Positions 44,645 through 54,373 of a DNA stretch of 64,000 bases are shown here, one piece after another; position 1 is the first letter of the stretch; each line of letters starts with the position of its first letter. Below the pieces are notes generated by a model. It ran no database searches. It was not told the origin of the DNA and saw nothing but the letters and a program-made list of their open reading frames with translations. A program made the position numbers and the translations under genes. Source of the DNA: Comamonas_F sp047606565. GTDB lineage: Bacteria; Pseudomonadota; Gammaproteobacteria; Burkholderiales; Burkholderiaceae_C. The stretch spans positions 1-64,000 of the forward strand of contig JASGEH010000122.1 of assembly GCA_047606565.1 (NCBI GenBank). Reading direction: 5' to 3'.

Positions 44645-45698
44645 ACTGGCTGGACGGGCTGAACTGGCTGAACGGGCTCAAGCACCTGAAGCGCTGGCGC
44701 GAGGGGCGTCGCCGGCGCAGGTGAAGCCGGCGCCGAGCCTCCCGGTGGCGCGCCCGCTGGCGGTGCGGCTGCTGCGGCACGGCGCCGCGCTGGCCTTCGC
44801 CGCCATCTTCCTGTTCTTCGCGCTGGCGGCGCCCAACTTCCTGTCCTGGGTCAACCTGGCCAACGTGCTGGCGCAGTCGGCCATCCTGGGCATCCTGGCC
44901 TTCGGGCTGACCCTGGTCATCATCGGGGGCGGCTCCAACGTGGTCTCGGGCGGGCTCGACCTGTCGGTGGCGGCCAACCTGGGGCTGTCGGCGGCGGTCT
45001 ATGCCAGCCTCAACAACGCGGGCGCCGGGGCCACCGCCAGCATCGGCCTGACGCTGCTGGCGGCGCTGGCGGCCGGGGCGCTCAACGGCGTGGCGGTGGC
45101 TTGGTTGCGCCTGCCGCCGCTGCTGGCCACGCTGGCGAGCATGAACCTGCTGGCCGGCCTGGAGCTGGTGCTGACCGAGAACACCGTGCTGCCCACCGAC
45201 GCGCCGCTGCTGGAATGGCTGAGCTTCGGCCAGTGGCTGGGCCTGCCGGCGTTGGCCTGGCTGCTGCTGGCCGCCGCCGCCGTGCTGGCGTTGGTGGTGC
45301 AGCACACTCCGCTCGGCCTGCGCCTGTACGCGGTGGGCGAGTACCCGGAGGCGGCGCGTGCGGCCGGGCTGCCGGTGGCGGCCTATGTGTTCGGCAGCTA
45401 CGTGGCCAGCGGCCTGTGCGCGGGCGTGGCCGCGTTCGCCTCGGCGGCGTGGTTCAGCGGCAGCACCACTGGGTCGGGCGAGCTGCTGCTGCCGGTGGTG
45501 GCGATCGCCTTCCTGGGCGTGGTGTTCTCGCGCCGCCTGCTGCCCAGCATCGTCGGCACGCTGCTGGCGACGCTGCTGGTGGGCTGCCTGGCCAATGGCT
45601 TCCAGTTGCTCAATGTTTCGAGCTTCTGGGTCAACGGCGTGCAGGGCGTGCTGATTTTGCTGGTGGTGGCGGTCTCCAGCGTGGCGCGGCAGAAATGA
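44637..45698 (+). CDS. Ribose-type ABC transporter permease 1
   Basis: A 353-residue permease of the RbsC family. After about 40 hydrophilic residues it has roughly nine hydrophobic segments. GLTLVIIGGGSNVVSGGLDLSVAAN corresponds to the conserved GxDLSVG region, and AVGEYPEAARAAGLPVAAYVF to the cytoplasmic loop. It overlaps the ATPase gene by eight bases. The following permease differs clearly, so the channel is probably a heterodimer. Confidence 0.92.
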   Translation: MVELAGRAELAERAQAPEALARGASPAQVKPAPSLPVARPLAVRLLRHGAALAFAAIFLFFALAAPNFLSWVNLANVLAQSAILGILAFGLTLVIIGGGSNVVSGGLDLSVAANLGLSAAVYASLNNAGAGATASIGLTLLAALAAGALNGVAVAWLRLPPLLATLASMNLLAGLELVLTENTVLPTDAPLLEWLSFGQWLGLPALAWLLLAAAAVLALVVQHTPLGLRLYAVGEYPEAARAAGLPVAAYVFGSYVASGLCAGVAAFASAAWFSGSTTGSGELLLPVVAIAFLGVVFSRRLLPSIVGTLLATLLVGCLANGFQLLNVSSFWVNGVQGVLILLVVAVSSVARQK

Positions 45699-45711
45699 CA
45701 GGAGGCCCTCC

Positions 45712-46701
45712 ATGACCGCATTTTCCGCCACGCCCGCTTCGGCATCCGCGCGACCTTTGGCCGGGCTGTTGCCCTGGGTGCTGCGGCTGGCGCTGCCGGT
45801 GCTGTTCCTGCTGACGGTGCTGTTCTTCGCGCTGGCCGCGCCGGGTTTTCTGAGCGGGGGCAATCTGCGCAGCCTGCTGCTCAACAACTTCGCGCTGCTG
45901 GCCATCGTCGCCACCGGCCTGACGCTGGCGGTGGCCGCCGGCGGCATCGACCTGTCGGTGGGCACGGCGCTGGACTTCGCCGCGCTGGCCTTCGTCGTGT
46001 TGCTCAATGGCGGCCATGGGCTGGCGCTGGCCGTGCCGCTGGCGCTGCTGGCCGGCGCGGCGGCCGGCGCCTTCAACGCCGCGTTGGTGGCGGGGCTGGG
46101 CATCTCGCCCTTCTTGGCCACGCTGGGCACGCTGTTCATCGGCACCAGCGTGCAGCAATTGCTGTCGGACGGCGGCCAGCCGATCTACCTGGCCGCCGCT
46201 GCGCGCCCTGCGCTGGACGGCTGGCTGGGTCTGCCGCTGCCGCTGTGGATCGTCGCCGCGCTGGGCCTGGCCTACGGCCTGCTGCTGGCGCGCGCGGTGG
46301 CGGGGCGGCAAATTCTGGCGCTGGGCCAGCAGCCACTGCTGGCGCACTACAGCGGCCTGCCGGTGCGGCGCGTGCTGACGCTGGTGTTCATCGCCGGCGC
46401 GCTGGCCAGCGCGGTGGCGGGCATCGTGCTGGCCTCGACCGTTCACGCCTACGTGCCGCTGTCGGGCAACGCCTACCTGCTCAACGCCATCGGCGCGGTC
46501 TTCATCGGCACCACGCTCAGCCGCCAGGGCCGCGCCAACGTGGCCGGCACGCTGCTGGGCGTGCTGTTCCTCAACGTGGTCGCCAACGGGCTGCTGCTGA
46601 TTGGTTGGAACTTCTTCTGGCAGCAGGTCGCCACCGGGGTGCTGATCTTCGCCGTGCTGGCCTTCAGCCTCGGCGGGCGGCGCTGGCTGCGCGAGGGCTG
46701 A
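45712..46701 (+). CDS. Ribose-type ABC transporter permease 2
   Basis: A 329-residue RbsC-family permease. The motif VAAGGIDLSVGTALDF is well preserved, and LALGQQPLLAHYSGLPVRRVLTLVF is the cytoplasmic loop. CAGGAGG precedes the ATG. It is the last gene of the five-gene ribose-type unit. A 362-base region without genes follows, containing the conserved upstream element of the next operon. Confidence 0.92.
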   Translation: MTAFSATPASASARPLAGLLPWVLRLALPVLFLLTVLFFALAAPGFLSGGNLRSLLLNNFALLAIVATGLTLAVAAGGIDLSVGTALDFAALAFVVLLNGGHGLALAVPLALLAGAAAGAFNAALVAGLGISPFLATLGTLFIGTSVQQLLSDGGQPIYLAAAARPALDGWLGLPLPLWIVAALGLAYGLLLARAVAGRQILALGQQPLLAHYSGLPVRRVLTLVFIAGALASAVAGIVLASTVHAYVPLSGNAYLLNAIGAVFIGTTLSRQGRANVAGTLLGVLFLNVVANGLLLIGWNFFWQQVATGVLIFAVLAFSLGGRRWLREG

Positions 46702-46814
46702 ACGCCTGGCCCGTCCCGCGCAGGGGGAGGGGGCTGGCCGGCTGCCGGCGGCTTGTTTGCGGCGCGTGACGGCGCAGTCAATCGGGACGAAGCTGCTGGT
46801 CTGTGGGTGCGCCT

Positions 46815-47017
46815 GAGGCAGCAGCACATCAGCAAATTGCGCAGGCATTGCCATGCCGCCGGGCGGGCGATGAAGGGCCGCCGCGCGAAGAGGCGCCTGA
46901 GAGACCCGCGAAATTCGGTGCGGTGACAAAGGATTGGCGGATGGGCGAAAGAACGCATATGGATGGAATGATTTCGATGCAGGGAAAGCGCGGCACTTGC
47001 GCAGACTGGATGCCGTT
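46815..47017 (+). promoter_or_regulatory. Shared upstream element, copy B, before the CUT1 operon
   Basis: This lies in the 362-base gene-free gap 46702-47063. Three blocks are shared with 51391-51595: TCAGCAAATTGCGCAGGCAT within 46815-46852; a block from GACAA (46925) through GAACGCATATGGATGG (46951-46966) and ATGATTTCGAT; and CTTGC-GCAGACTGG at 46996-47010. The second block matches copy C in 27 of 28 bases. Start-to-start spacing of the first two blocks is 110 bases in both copies. The element ends about 47 bases before the ATG at 47064. The rest of the gap shows nothing recognisable. Confidence 0.65.
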
Positions 47018-47063
47018 TCGTTGTTCTCCCATGGCTTTCACATCCGCTCACAGAAGGACCTTC

Positions 47064-48419
47064 ATGCACGCACGACTACGCACACCACCCAGCCGCCAGG
47101 GCTCGCGCATCCGCACGGTGCTGGCCGCGGCCCTCGTCGCTGCCACGGCCTTCGCGGCCAGCGCGCTGTTGCCCGGCCAGGCCGCGCGCGCGGCGGAGCA
47201 GCGCTTCGACGGGCAGACGCTCAACGTGCTGCTCATCACCTCGCACCAGGGTGCGGGCCAGTGGCTCAAGAAGCACTTCGAGGCCGAGACGGGCGCGCGC
47301 ATCAACCCGGTGATCGTGCCCTACGACGAAATCGGCAACAAACTGGCGCTGGACCAGCAGTCGGGCGCCAACACCATCGACGTGGCCGCGCCCTGGTATG
47401 TTTCCATTGGCGACCTGGCCGACGGCGGCGCGCTGCTGGACCTGAGCGACTGGATCAAGGGCGACGCCGGCCTGCAGGTGGGCGACTTCATCCCGTCGAT
47501 CTACGACCCCTACACCGTGTTCGACGGCAAGCGCTGGGGCCTGCCCTTCGACGGCGACACCCACGTGCTGTTCTACAACAAGGAAATCCTGGCGCGCAAC
47601 GGCTTCGCCCAGCCGCCGCGTACCTGGGACGAGTACGTGGCGCAGGCGCGCGCCATCACCGCCAAGGAATCGGGCAAAGGCATCTACGGCAACGTGCTGT
47701 TCGGCCAGAAATCGCCGCTGATCCTGGGTGCCAGCTTCGCCAACCGGCTGGCGGGCTACGGCGGGCGCTTCCTGGACGACGCCGGCCGGCCCGTCATCAA
47801 TTCGCCGCAGGCGGTGGCGGCGGCGCAGTCGCTGCTGGAGGCTGCCAAGTCGGCCTACCCGACGCCGGCGACCACCGCCTTCGGCGAGGGCAATGCCGCC
47901 TGGTACGCAGGCAAGGCCGCCTTCATCGAGAACTGGACCGACCTGGGCGTGGGCTCGGAGATCGGCAAGGACTCCAAGGTGGCCGGCAAGTGGGGTGTGG
48001 TCACGCTGCCGGTGGGCGGCGACCAGAAACAGTCGCGCGCCTCGCTGGTGGCCGGCTTCACCTGGGTGATCGCGCACAACACCAAGAAGGAAGCGCTGGC
48101 CAAGGCCTTCATCAAGTGGGCCGCGTCCAGCAAGGTCAACGAGCAACTGCTGAGCGCCGATCCGCAGACCGGCATCGACCCCAACCGGGTTTCCAGCCTG
48201 GAGTCGGCCAGCTATGGCAAGGCCTACCCCGATCTGCAGCGCGTCAACCGCGCCACCCTCAACGGCGCGCTGGCCTGGCCCACCGGCAAGAACGCCACGC
48301 GCGCCGCCGAGGTGCTGACCGACGAACTCGCCAAGCTGATCGCCGGCACCGGCGGCACGCCCCAGCAGACGCTGGACCGCGTGCAGGCGCAATGGGAGCG
48401 GCTGCTGCGCAGCCGGTAG
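47064..48419 (+). CDS. CUT1-type ABC transporter substrate-binding protein (family 1)
   Basis: A 451-residue extracellular solute-binding protein of the MalE/UgpB class. After an Arg-rich signal peptide (core VLAAALVAATAFAASALL), the mature part begins near EQRFDGQTLNVLLITSHQGAG. Typical stretches are NTIDVAAPWYVS, RWGLPFDGDTHVLFYNKEIL and FGEGNAAWYAGKAAF. AAGGA lies before the ATG. Ligands of this class are usually di- or oligosaccharides, polyols or glycerophosphodiesters; here the neighbourhood points to a sulfated or sulfonated relative, which is inference. Two permease genes follow. Confidence 0.92.
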   Translation: MHARLRTPPSRQGSRIRTVLAAALVAATAFAASALLPGQAARAAEQRFDGQTLNVLLITSHQGAGQWLKKHFEAETGARINPVIVPYDEIGNKLALDQQSGANTIDVAAPWYVSIGDLADGGALLDLSDWIKGDAGLQVGDFIPSIYDPYTVFDGKRWGLPFDGDTHVLFYNKEILARNGFAQPPRTWDEYVAQARAITAKESGKGIYGNVLFGQKSPLILGASFANRLAGYGGRFLDDAGRPVINSPQAVAAAQSLLEAAKSAYPTPATTAFGEGNAAWYAGKAAFIENWTDLGVGSEIGKDSKVAGKWGVVTLPVGGDQKQSRASLVAGFTWVIAHNTKKEALAKAFIKWAASSKVNEQLLSADPQTGIDPNRVSSLESASYGKAYPDLQRVNRATLNGALAWPTGKNATRAAEVLTDELAKLIAGTGGTPQQTLDRVQAQWERLLRSR

Positions 48420-48422
48420 GCG

Positions 48423-49370
48423 ATGGGGGCAGCAGTCGGCGTGAAAGCCGTGACGGCGGCCTCGCGCGCGGGGCAGGGGCGGGCGCGGTGGCGGGCGAAC
48501 TGGCAGGCGCGTTGGGGCCAGCGCGCGCTGGTGCTGCCCATCGTGCTGACGCTGCTGGTGCTGGGCCTGTACCCGCTGGTGTTCACGGTGCTGGCCTCGC
48601 TGTCCGATTCGTCGCTGGGCCGGCCGTTTCGCGGCTGGGTGGGACTGGCCAACTACCAGGACCTGCTGGCCGCGCCCGACCTGCGCGAGGCCTTCGCGCG
48701 CACCGCGCTCTACGCCGTGACGGTGGCGCTGCTGAGCGTGGGGCTGGGCCTGCTGAGCGCGCTGGCGCTCTACCACGCCGCGCGCGACCGGGCCTGGGTG
48801 CGCGCCGCGCTGCTGCTGCCGCTGATCGTGCCGCCGGTGATCGTGGGCACGCTCTGGAAGCTGATCTTCAATCCCGGCGGCGGCCTGCTGGCGACGCTGC
48901 TGGGGTTACTGGGCATCGACGCGGGCGGCCTGGCGCCGCTGGCCTCGCCCGAATGGGCGCTGCCGACGGTGGCGCTGGCCGACATCTGGGAGTGGACGCC
49001 GCTGGTCAGCCTGCTGGTGTTCGCCGCGCTGCTGGCGCAGCCCATCGAGATCCTGGAGGCGGCAGCGCTGGACGGCGCGCGCGGCTGGGCACACTTCCGC
49101 CACATCACGCTGCCGGCCATCGGCGGGGTGCTGGCGGCGGCCTTTTTCATCCGGCTGGTGCTGGCTTTCAAGGTGTTCGACCTGATCTTCATCACCACCT
49201 CAGGCGGGCCGGGGCAGGCCACCACGGTCGCCTCCTACCTGATCTACCAACTGGCGCTGCGCTCCTTCGACATCGGCCAGGCAGCGGCCGTCACGCTGCT
49301 GCTGGCCTTGCTGGTCACGCTGGCGACGGTGCCGCTGGCGCGCTGGACGCAACGACTCCACGCGCACTGA
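48423..49370 (+). CDS. CUT1-type ABC transporter permease, MalF/UgpA-like
   Basis: A 315-residue permease with a hydrophilic N-terminal tail and about six helices. The EAA loop is EILEAAALDGARGWAHFRHITLP, followed by FDLIFITTSGGPGQATTV, both typical of the MalF/UgpA side of CUT1 transporters. It starts three bases after the binding-protein stop and is followed after one base by its partner permease. Confidence 0.93.
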   Translation: MGAAVGVKAVTAASRAGQGRARWRANWQARWGQRALVLPIVLTLLVLGLYPLVFTVLASLSDSSLGRPFRGWVGLANYQDLLAAPDLREAFARTALYAVTVALLSVGLGLLSALALYHAARDRAWVRAALLLPLIVPPVIVGTLWKLIFNPGGGLLATLLGLLGIDAGGLAPLASPEWALPTVALADIWEWTPLVSLLVFAALLAQPIEILEAAALDGARGWAHFRHITLPAIGGVLAAAFFIRLVLAFKVFDLIFITTSGGPGQATTVASYLIYQLALRSFDIGQAAAVTLLLALLVTLATVPLARWTQRLHAH

Positions 49371-49371
49371 C

Positions 49372-50193
49372 ATGAGCCATCTCCTCCGCACCCCGCACCC
49401 CGGCTGGCGCCTGCTGCTGGCGGCGCTGCTGGTCTTCGCGCTGGCGCCGCTGGCGTGGCTGCTGTCGGTTTCGCTGATGAGCCAGCCCGAGACGGTGGCC
49501 GGCATCCTGTTCAGCCCCTCGCCGCAGTGGTCCAACTGGGGCGAGGTGCTGACCCAGTCCAACGTGCCGCGCGGCCTGCTGAACTCGCTGCTGGCGGCGC
49601 TGGGCGGGGCCTTGCTGACGCTGGCGCTGGCGCTGCCGGGTGCCTGGGCGATGGCGCGCTGGCGCACGGGCGGCGCGCTGCTGGCCGGGCTGGTGACCGC
49701 GCCCTGGCTGCTGCCGCCCATCGTCGCCGTGGTGCCGCTGTTCTACCTGTTGCGCCTGCTTGGCCTCAACGGCACGCTGGGCGGGCTGACGCTGGTGTAT
49801 GCGCTGGTCAACGTGCCGGTGGCGGTGTGGCTGCTCGACGGTTTTCTGCGCCGCCTGCCGGACGAACTGTACGAGGCCGCGCAGCTCGACGGCGCCGGCC
49901 TCTGGCGCACGCTCTGGAGCATCGTGCTGCCGCTGATGGCGCCGGCGCTGGTGGCCGTGGGCATCATCTGCGCCATCCTCAATTACAACGAATTCCTGCT
50001 GGCCACCTTCTTCACGCAAAGCGGCCAGTCGCAGACCCTGCCGGTGGTGCTGTCGCTGTTCTATGGCGACCGCACGCCGCATGCCGGCAAGATCGCCGCC
50101 GCCTCGGCCATCGGCGTGCTGCCGGTGTTCCTGGCCGCCGTGCTGCTGCAGCGCTGGCTGGTCGGCGGCCTCACGGCCGGCGGCGTCAAATAG
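49372..50193 (+). CDS. CUT1-type ABC transporter permease, MalG/UgpE-like
   Basis: A 273-residue permease. The EAA loop is ELYEAAQLDGAGLWRTLWSIVLP, and the stretch NYNEFLLATFFT is typical of MalG/UgpE. The unit lacks any ATPase gene: the next gene encodes an aldo/keto reductase. The transporter must therefore borrow an ATPase encoded elsewhere, as known for MsmX-type shared ATPases, or be inactive. Confidence 0.93.
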   Translation: MSHLLRTPHPGWRLLLAALLVFALAPLAWLLSVSLMSQPETVAGILFSPSPQWSNWGEVLTQSNVPRGLLNSLLAALGGALLTLALALPGAWAMARWRTGGALLAGLVTAPWLLPPIVAVVPLFYLLRLLGLNGTLGGLTLVYALVNVPVAVWLLDGFLRRLPDELYEAAQLDGAGLWRTLWSIVLPLMAPALVAVGIICAILNYNEFLLATFFTQSGQSQTLPVVLSLFYGDRTPHAGKIAAASAIGVLPVFLAAVLLQRWLVGGLTAGGVK

Positions 50194-50264
50194 CCGCCGC
50201 GCCGCGCGTCGGCATCGTTTCCATTCGTTCTCACCCACATTCCCTCCACCTGAAAGGCATACCC

Positions 50265-51365
<1,101 letters not shown>

Positions 51366-51390
51366 TGCGTGCGCCATGGCTGCTGCGCTG

Positions 51391-51595
51391 GAGTCAGCAG
51401 CCATTCAGCAGATTGCGCAAGAATCGCCCGGCGCGGCGCCTGCCGCGTGCGGGAAGCTGGCCTACCGCTGTGGCTGGTCGAGATGGAAATCATGAGCAAT
51501 GACAAGGGTTTGTCGGATTTCCGAAGAACGCATATGGATGGCATGATTTCGATCTAGGCGCGGGGCGCTGTGTTTGCACACTCGGGGTGTTTTCC
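51391..51595 (+). promoter_or_regulatory. Shared upstream element, copy C, before the DszA-Liv operon
   Basis: This is the counterpart of 46815-47017. TCAGCAGATTGCGCAAGAAT lies within 51391-51428, GACAA begins at 51501, GAACGCATATGGATGG at 51526-51541 is followed one base later by ATGATTTCGAT, and TTTGCACACTCGG starts at 51573. Within it GGGCGC (51563-51568) and TTTGCA (51573-51578) have sigma-54-like -24/-12 spacing. A possible 21-codon leader frame (51492-51557) runs through the element, but all three frames read similarly in the other copies, so DNA-level conservation is more likely. Confidence 0.65.
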
Positions 51596-51611
51596 ACTCA
51601 CGCACCGAGCC

Positions 51612-53027
51612 ATGAGCAAGACCATCCGCTTCAATGCCTTCGAGATGAACTGCGTGGCGCACCAGTCGCCCGGGCTGTGGCGTCATCCGCGCGACCGTTC
51701 GTGGCAGTACAAGGACGTCGTCTACTGGACCGACCTGGCCAAGATCCTCGAACGCGGCATCTTCGACGCTGTCTTCATCGCCGACGTGATCGGTTACTAC
51801 GACGTCTACAAGGGCAGCAACGACCATGCTTTCCTCGGCGGTGTGCAGATCCCGGTCAACGACCCGCTGCAGCTCGCCAACCCGATCGCCTCGGTCACCC
51901 GGCACCTGGGCATTGGCATCACTGCCTCGACCTCGTTCGAGCACCCCTACACCTTCGCGCGGCGGCTCTCCACGGCCGACCACCACACCCAGGGCCGGGT
52001 CGGCTGGAACATCGTCACCTCCTACCTGGAGAGCGGCGCCAAGAACATCAGCCAGGCCGGCTTGAAGCGCCACGACAACCGCTACGAGGTCGCCAACGAA
52101 TACGTCGAGGTGCTCTACAAGCTGTTCGAGGGCAGTTGGGAGGAGGGCGCGGTGGTGCGCGACCGCGAGCGCGGTGTGTTCGCCATCCCCGAGAAGATTC
52201 ACGAGATCGGCCACAAGGGCAAGTACTTCGAGGTGCCGGGCTACCACCTCTCGGAGCCCTCGCCGCAGCGCACGCCGGTGCTGTTCCAGGCCGGCGCCTC
52301 GGCCGCCGGCAAGGACTTCGCCGCGCAGAACGCCGAGCTGGTGTTCATCTCGGCGCCCACGCAGGACACCACGCGCGACTACGTGGCCGACATCCGCCGA
52401 CGCGCCGCCGCCGCCGGGCGCGACCCGAAGAAGCTGCTGATCTACGCGCTCGTCACCCTGGTGGTCGACGAGACCGACGCCAAGGCCCACGCCAAGCTCA
52501 AGGAATACCAGTCCTATGCCTCCTACGACGGCGGGCTGGTGCTGACCTCGGGCTGGACCGGCATCGACTTCGGCCGCTACGCGCCGGGCGACAGCGTGCG
52601 CAAGGTCGAGACCAACGCCATCGTCTCCGCCGTCGAGCACCTGGCCGAGGGCAGCAAGACCTGGACCATCGAGGAACTGGCCCACTGGGCCAGCATCGGC
52701 GGCCTGGGCCCACTGTTCGTCGGCTCGGCCGCCACCGTGGCCGACGAGCTCCAGCGCTGGATCGAAGCCACTGACCTCGACGGCTTCAACCTCGCCTACG
52801 CGGTGGCGCACGAGACCTTCGAGGACGTCGTCGAGCACCTGGTGCCTGAACTGCAGCGGCGCGGTGTCTATCCCAAGGAATACCGCGAGGGCACGCTGCG
52901 CGAGAAGCTGTTCGGGCAGGGCCCCTACCTGCCCGAGAGCCACCCGGCCGCGCGCTTTCGCGACATCGAGAAAGTCAAGCGCGAGCAGGCCGCCGCGCTC
53001 GCCCAACAGCAAAGGAACGCCGCATGA
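51612..53027 (+). CDS. LLM-class flavin-dependent monooxygenase, DszA-like
   Basis: A 471-residue FMNH2-dependent monooxygenase of the NtaA/SnaA/DszA group. It starts IRFNAFEMNCVAHQSPGLWRHP and contains TQGRVGWNIVTSYLESGAKN and LDGFNLAYAVAHETFEDVV. DszA itself cleaves a C-S bond of dibenzothiophene sulfone. The start at 51612 matches the family N-terminus; an in-frame ATG at 51570 would read into the upstream element. Its stop overlaps the start of the StyA-like gene (ATGA). It opens a ten-gene operon that joins three flavin enzymes to a Liv-type transporter. The co-occurrence with a DszC-like protein suggests successive S-oxidation and C-S cleavage. Confidence 0.92.
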   Translation: MSKTIRFNAFEMNCVAHQSPGLWRHPRDRSWQYKDVVYWTDLAKILERGIFDAVFIADVIGYYDVYKGSNDHAFLGGVQIPVNDPLQLANPIASVTRHLGIGITASTSFEHPYTFARRLSTADHHTQGRVGWNIVTSYLESGAKNISQAGLKRHDNRYEVANEYVEVLYKLFEGSWEEGAVVRDRERGVFAIPEKIHEIGHKGKYFEVPGYHLSEPSPQRTPVLFQAGASAAGKDFAAQNAELVFISAPTQDTTRDYVADIRRRAAAAGRDPKKLLIYALVTLVVDETDAKAHAKLKEYQSYASYDGGLVLTSGWTGIDFGRYAPGDSVRKVETNAIVSAVEHLAEGSKTWTIEELAHWASIGGLGPLFVGSAATVADELQRWIEATDLDGFNLAYAVAHETFEDVVEHLVPELQRRGVYPKEYREGTLREKLFGQGPYLPESHPAARFRDIEKVKREQAAALAQQQRNAA

Positions 53028-54373
53028 GCTCGCCCCGCACCATCGCCATCATCGGCGCCGGCCTGGCGGGTGCCAGCGCTGCCCTGGCTTTTCGCAACGC
53101 GGGCTTCGCCGTCACGCTGTTCAGCGAAAAATCGCGACTGGCCCTGCGCGACCAGTCGCCGGCCACCGGCACCGCGATCTACTTCGGCCAGCCCTCGCAG
53201 GACGCCGACGCGCAGATCATCGAGGACCGCTACGGCGACGACAGCTACGCCGACGGCTTCTCGGTGCGCGCCTACAACGAGGACCGCACGCCGCTGCTGG
53301 CCTTTGACACCGACTACCACCATTACCGCGCGCAGTCAGTCGACGTGCGCCTGCGCACGGACGACCGCATCGGCCGCTTCATCGAACGCGGCGGCGACTT
53401 TCGCGTCGAGGCGGTGACCGCCGATGCGCTCGACGCCATCGCCGCCCGCCACGACCTGACGCTGGTGGCCACCGGCAAGCAGGGGCTGGCCGAGCTGTTC
53501 GCGGTGGATGAAGACCGCACCGTCTACACCACGCCGCAACGGCATCTGCTGACCGTCAACGTCACCGGCCTGGACCACGACGGCAAGGCCTTCGACTACC
53601 GCAGCAAGGTGGGCCACAGGCACAACCTGTTCACCGCCCACGCCACCGAAGGCTCGATCTTCACCGGGCCGCTGTTGCACAAGGACGGCGGCAAGAGCTG
53701 GGTGCTGCTGGGCTTTGCCAAGCCCGGGGGCGACTGGCAGCGGCGCTTCGCGCAGGCCGTCGATTCGGCCTCGGCGCTGGCGATTTTCAAGCAGCTCTTC
53801 CACGATTACTTCCCGGAGGACGCGGCCGAGATCGACAAACTCCAAATCATCGAAAGCGACCCCTACACCTGGCTCAAGGGCGCGGTGACGCCGACCGTGC
53901 GCAAGCCCGTCGGCCAGACCCGCGGCGGCCACCTGGTGGCCGCGCTGGGCGACACGGCGATCAGCTTCGACCCGATCGCCGGGCAGGGCGCGCAGAACGT
54001 CTCCATCCAGGTCGCGGCGCTGGTGCGCGCAGCACGCCGGCGCCAGGGGCCGTTCGACGCGGCCTGGATCACCGACCAGTTCGACGCCCATTGGGAGCGG
54101 CACGGCCATGGCGCCAGCGAGGTGACCCGGCTGTTCCTGGACGACCCCAAGTACGCCGAGCACGCCGCCCTGCTGTATCCGGCCGCGGCGGTGAGCGAAG
54201 CCCGGGGCGGCGCCGCCTTCTTCCGCTTGTTGTCGGAGCCCGCGCGGCTGCTGCGCCTGCAGACCCGGGGCGCCTTCGCGCAGTACCTGGAGGAACAGAT
54301 CGGGGAAAGCCTGGAGAGTCTGCTGGCGCGCTTCGCGCCGGCCTCGTCCTTTGCCGCACGGGAGGCTGCATGA
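53024..54373 (+). CDS. FAD-dependent monooxygenase, styrene monooxygenase StyA-like
   Basis: A 449-residue flavoprotein. The dinucleotide motif GAGLAG is at residues 11-16 in TIAIIGAGLAGASAALAF, and GDTAISFDPIAGQGAQN near residue 309 is the ribityl-binding motif. Overall layout and segments such as ATGTAIYFGQP resemble StyA-type group E monooxygenases, which epoxidise alkenes or oxygenate sulfides using FADH2 delivered by a reductase (StyB). No StyB-like gene is present in the window. The gene overlaps both neighbours by four bases, so it is translated in fixed proportion with the DszA-like and DszC-like enzymes. Sulfoxidation or epoxidation of the imported compound is an inference. Confidence 0.88.
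   Translation: MSSPRTIAIIGAGLAGASAALAFRNAGFAVTLFSEKSRLALRDQSPATGTAIYFGQPSQDADAQIIEDRYGDDSYADGFSVRAYNEDRTPLLAFDTDYHHYRAQSVDVRLRTDDRIGRFIERGGDFRVEAVTADALDAIAARHDLTLVATGKQGLAELFAVDEDRTVYTTPQRHLLTVNVTGLDHDGKAFDYRSKVGHRHNLFTAHATEGSIFTGPLLHKDGGKSWVLLGFAKPGGDWQRRFAQAVDSASALAIFKQLFHDYFPEDAAEIDKLQIIESDPYTWLKGAVTPTVRKPVGQTRGGHLVAALGDTAISFDPIAGQGAQNVSIQVAALVRAARRRQGPFDAAWITDQFDAHWERHGHGASEVTRLFLDDPKYAEHAALLYPAAAVSEARGGAAFFRLLSEPARLLRLQTRGAFAQYLEEQIGESLESLLARFAPASSFAAREAA

Noticed and set aside
51492..51557. A 21-codon leader peptide upstream of the DszA-like gene
   Set aside because: The similar region at 46955 has no stop in the same frame and the copy at 35261 needs a GTG start; resemblance appears in all three frames, so DNA-level conservation explains it better. 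It remains an alternative.
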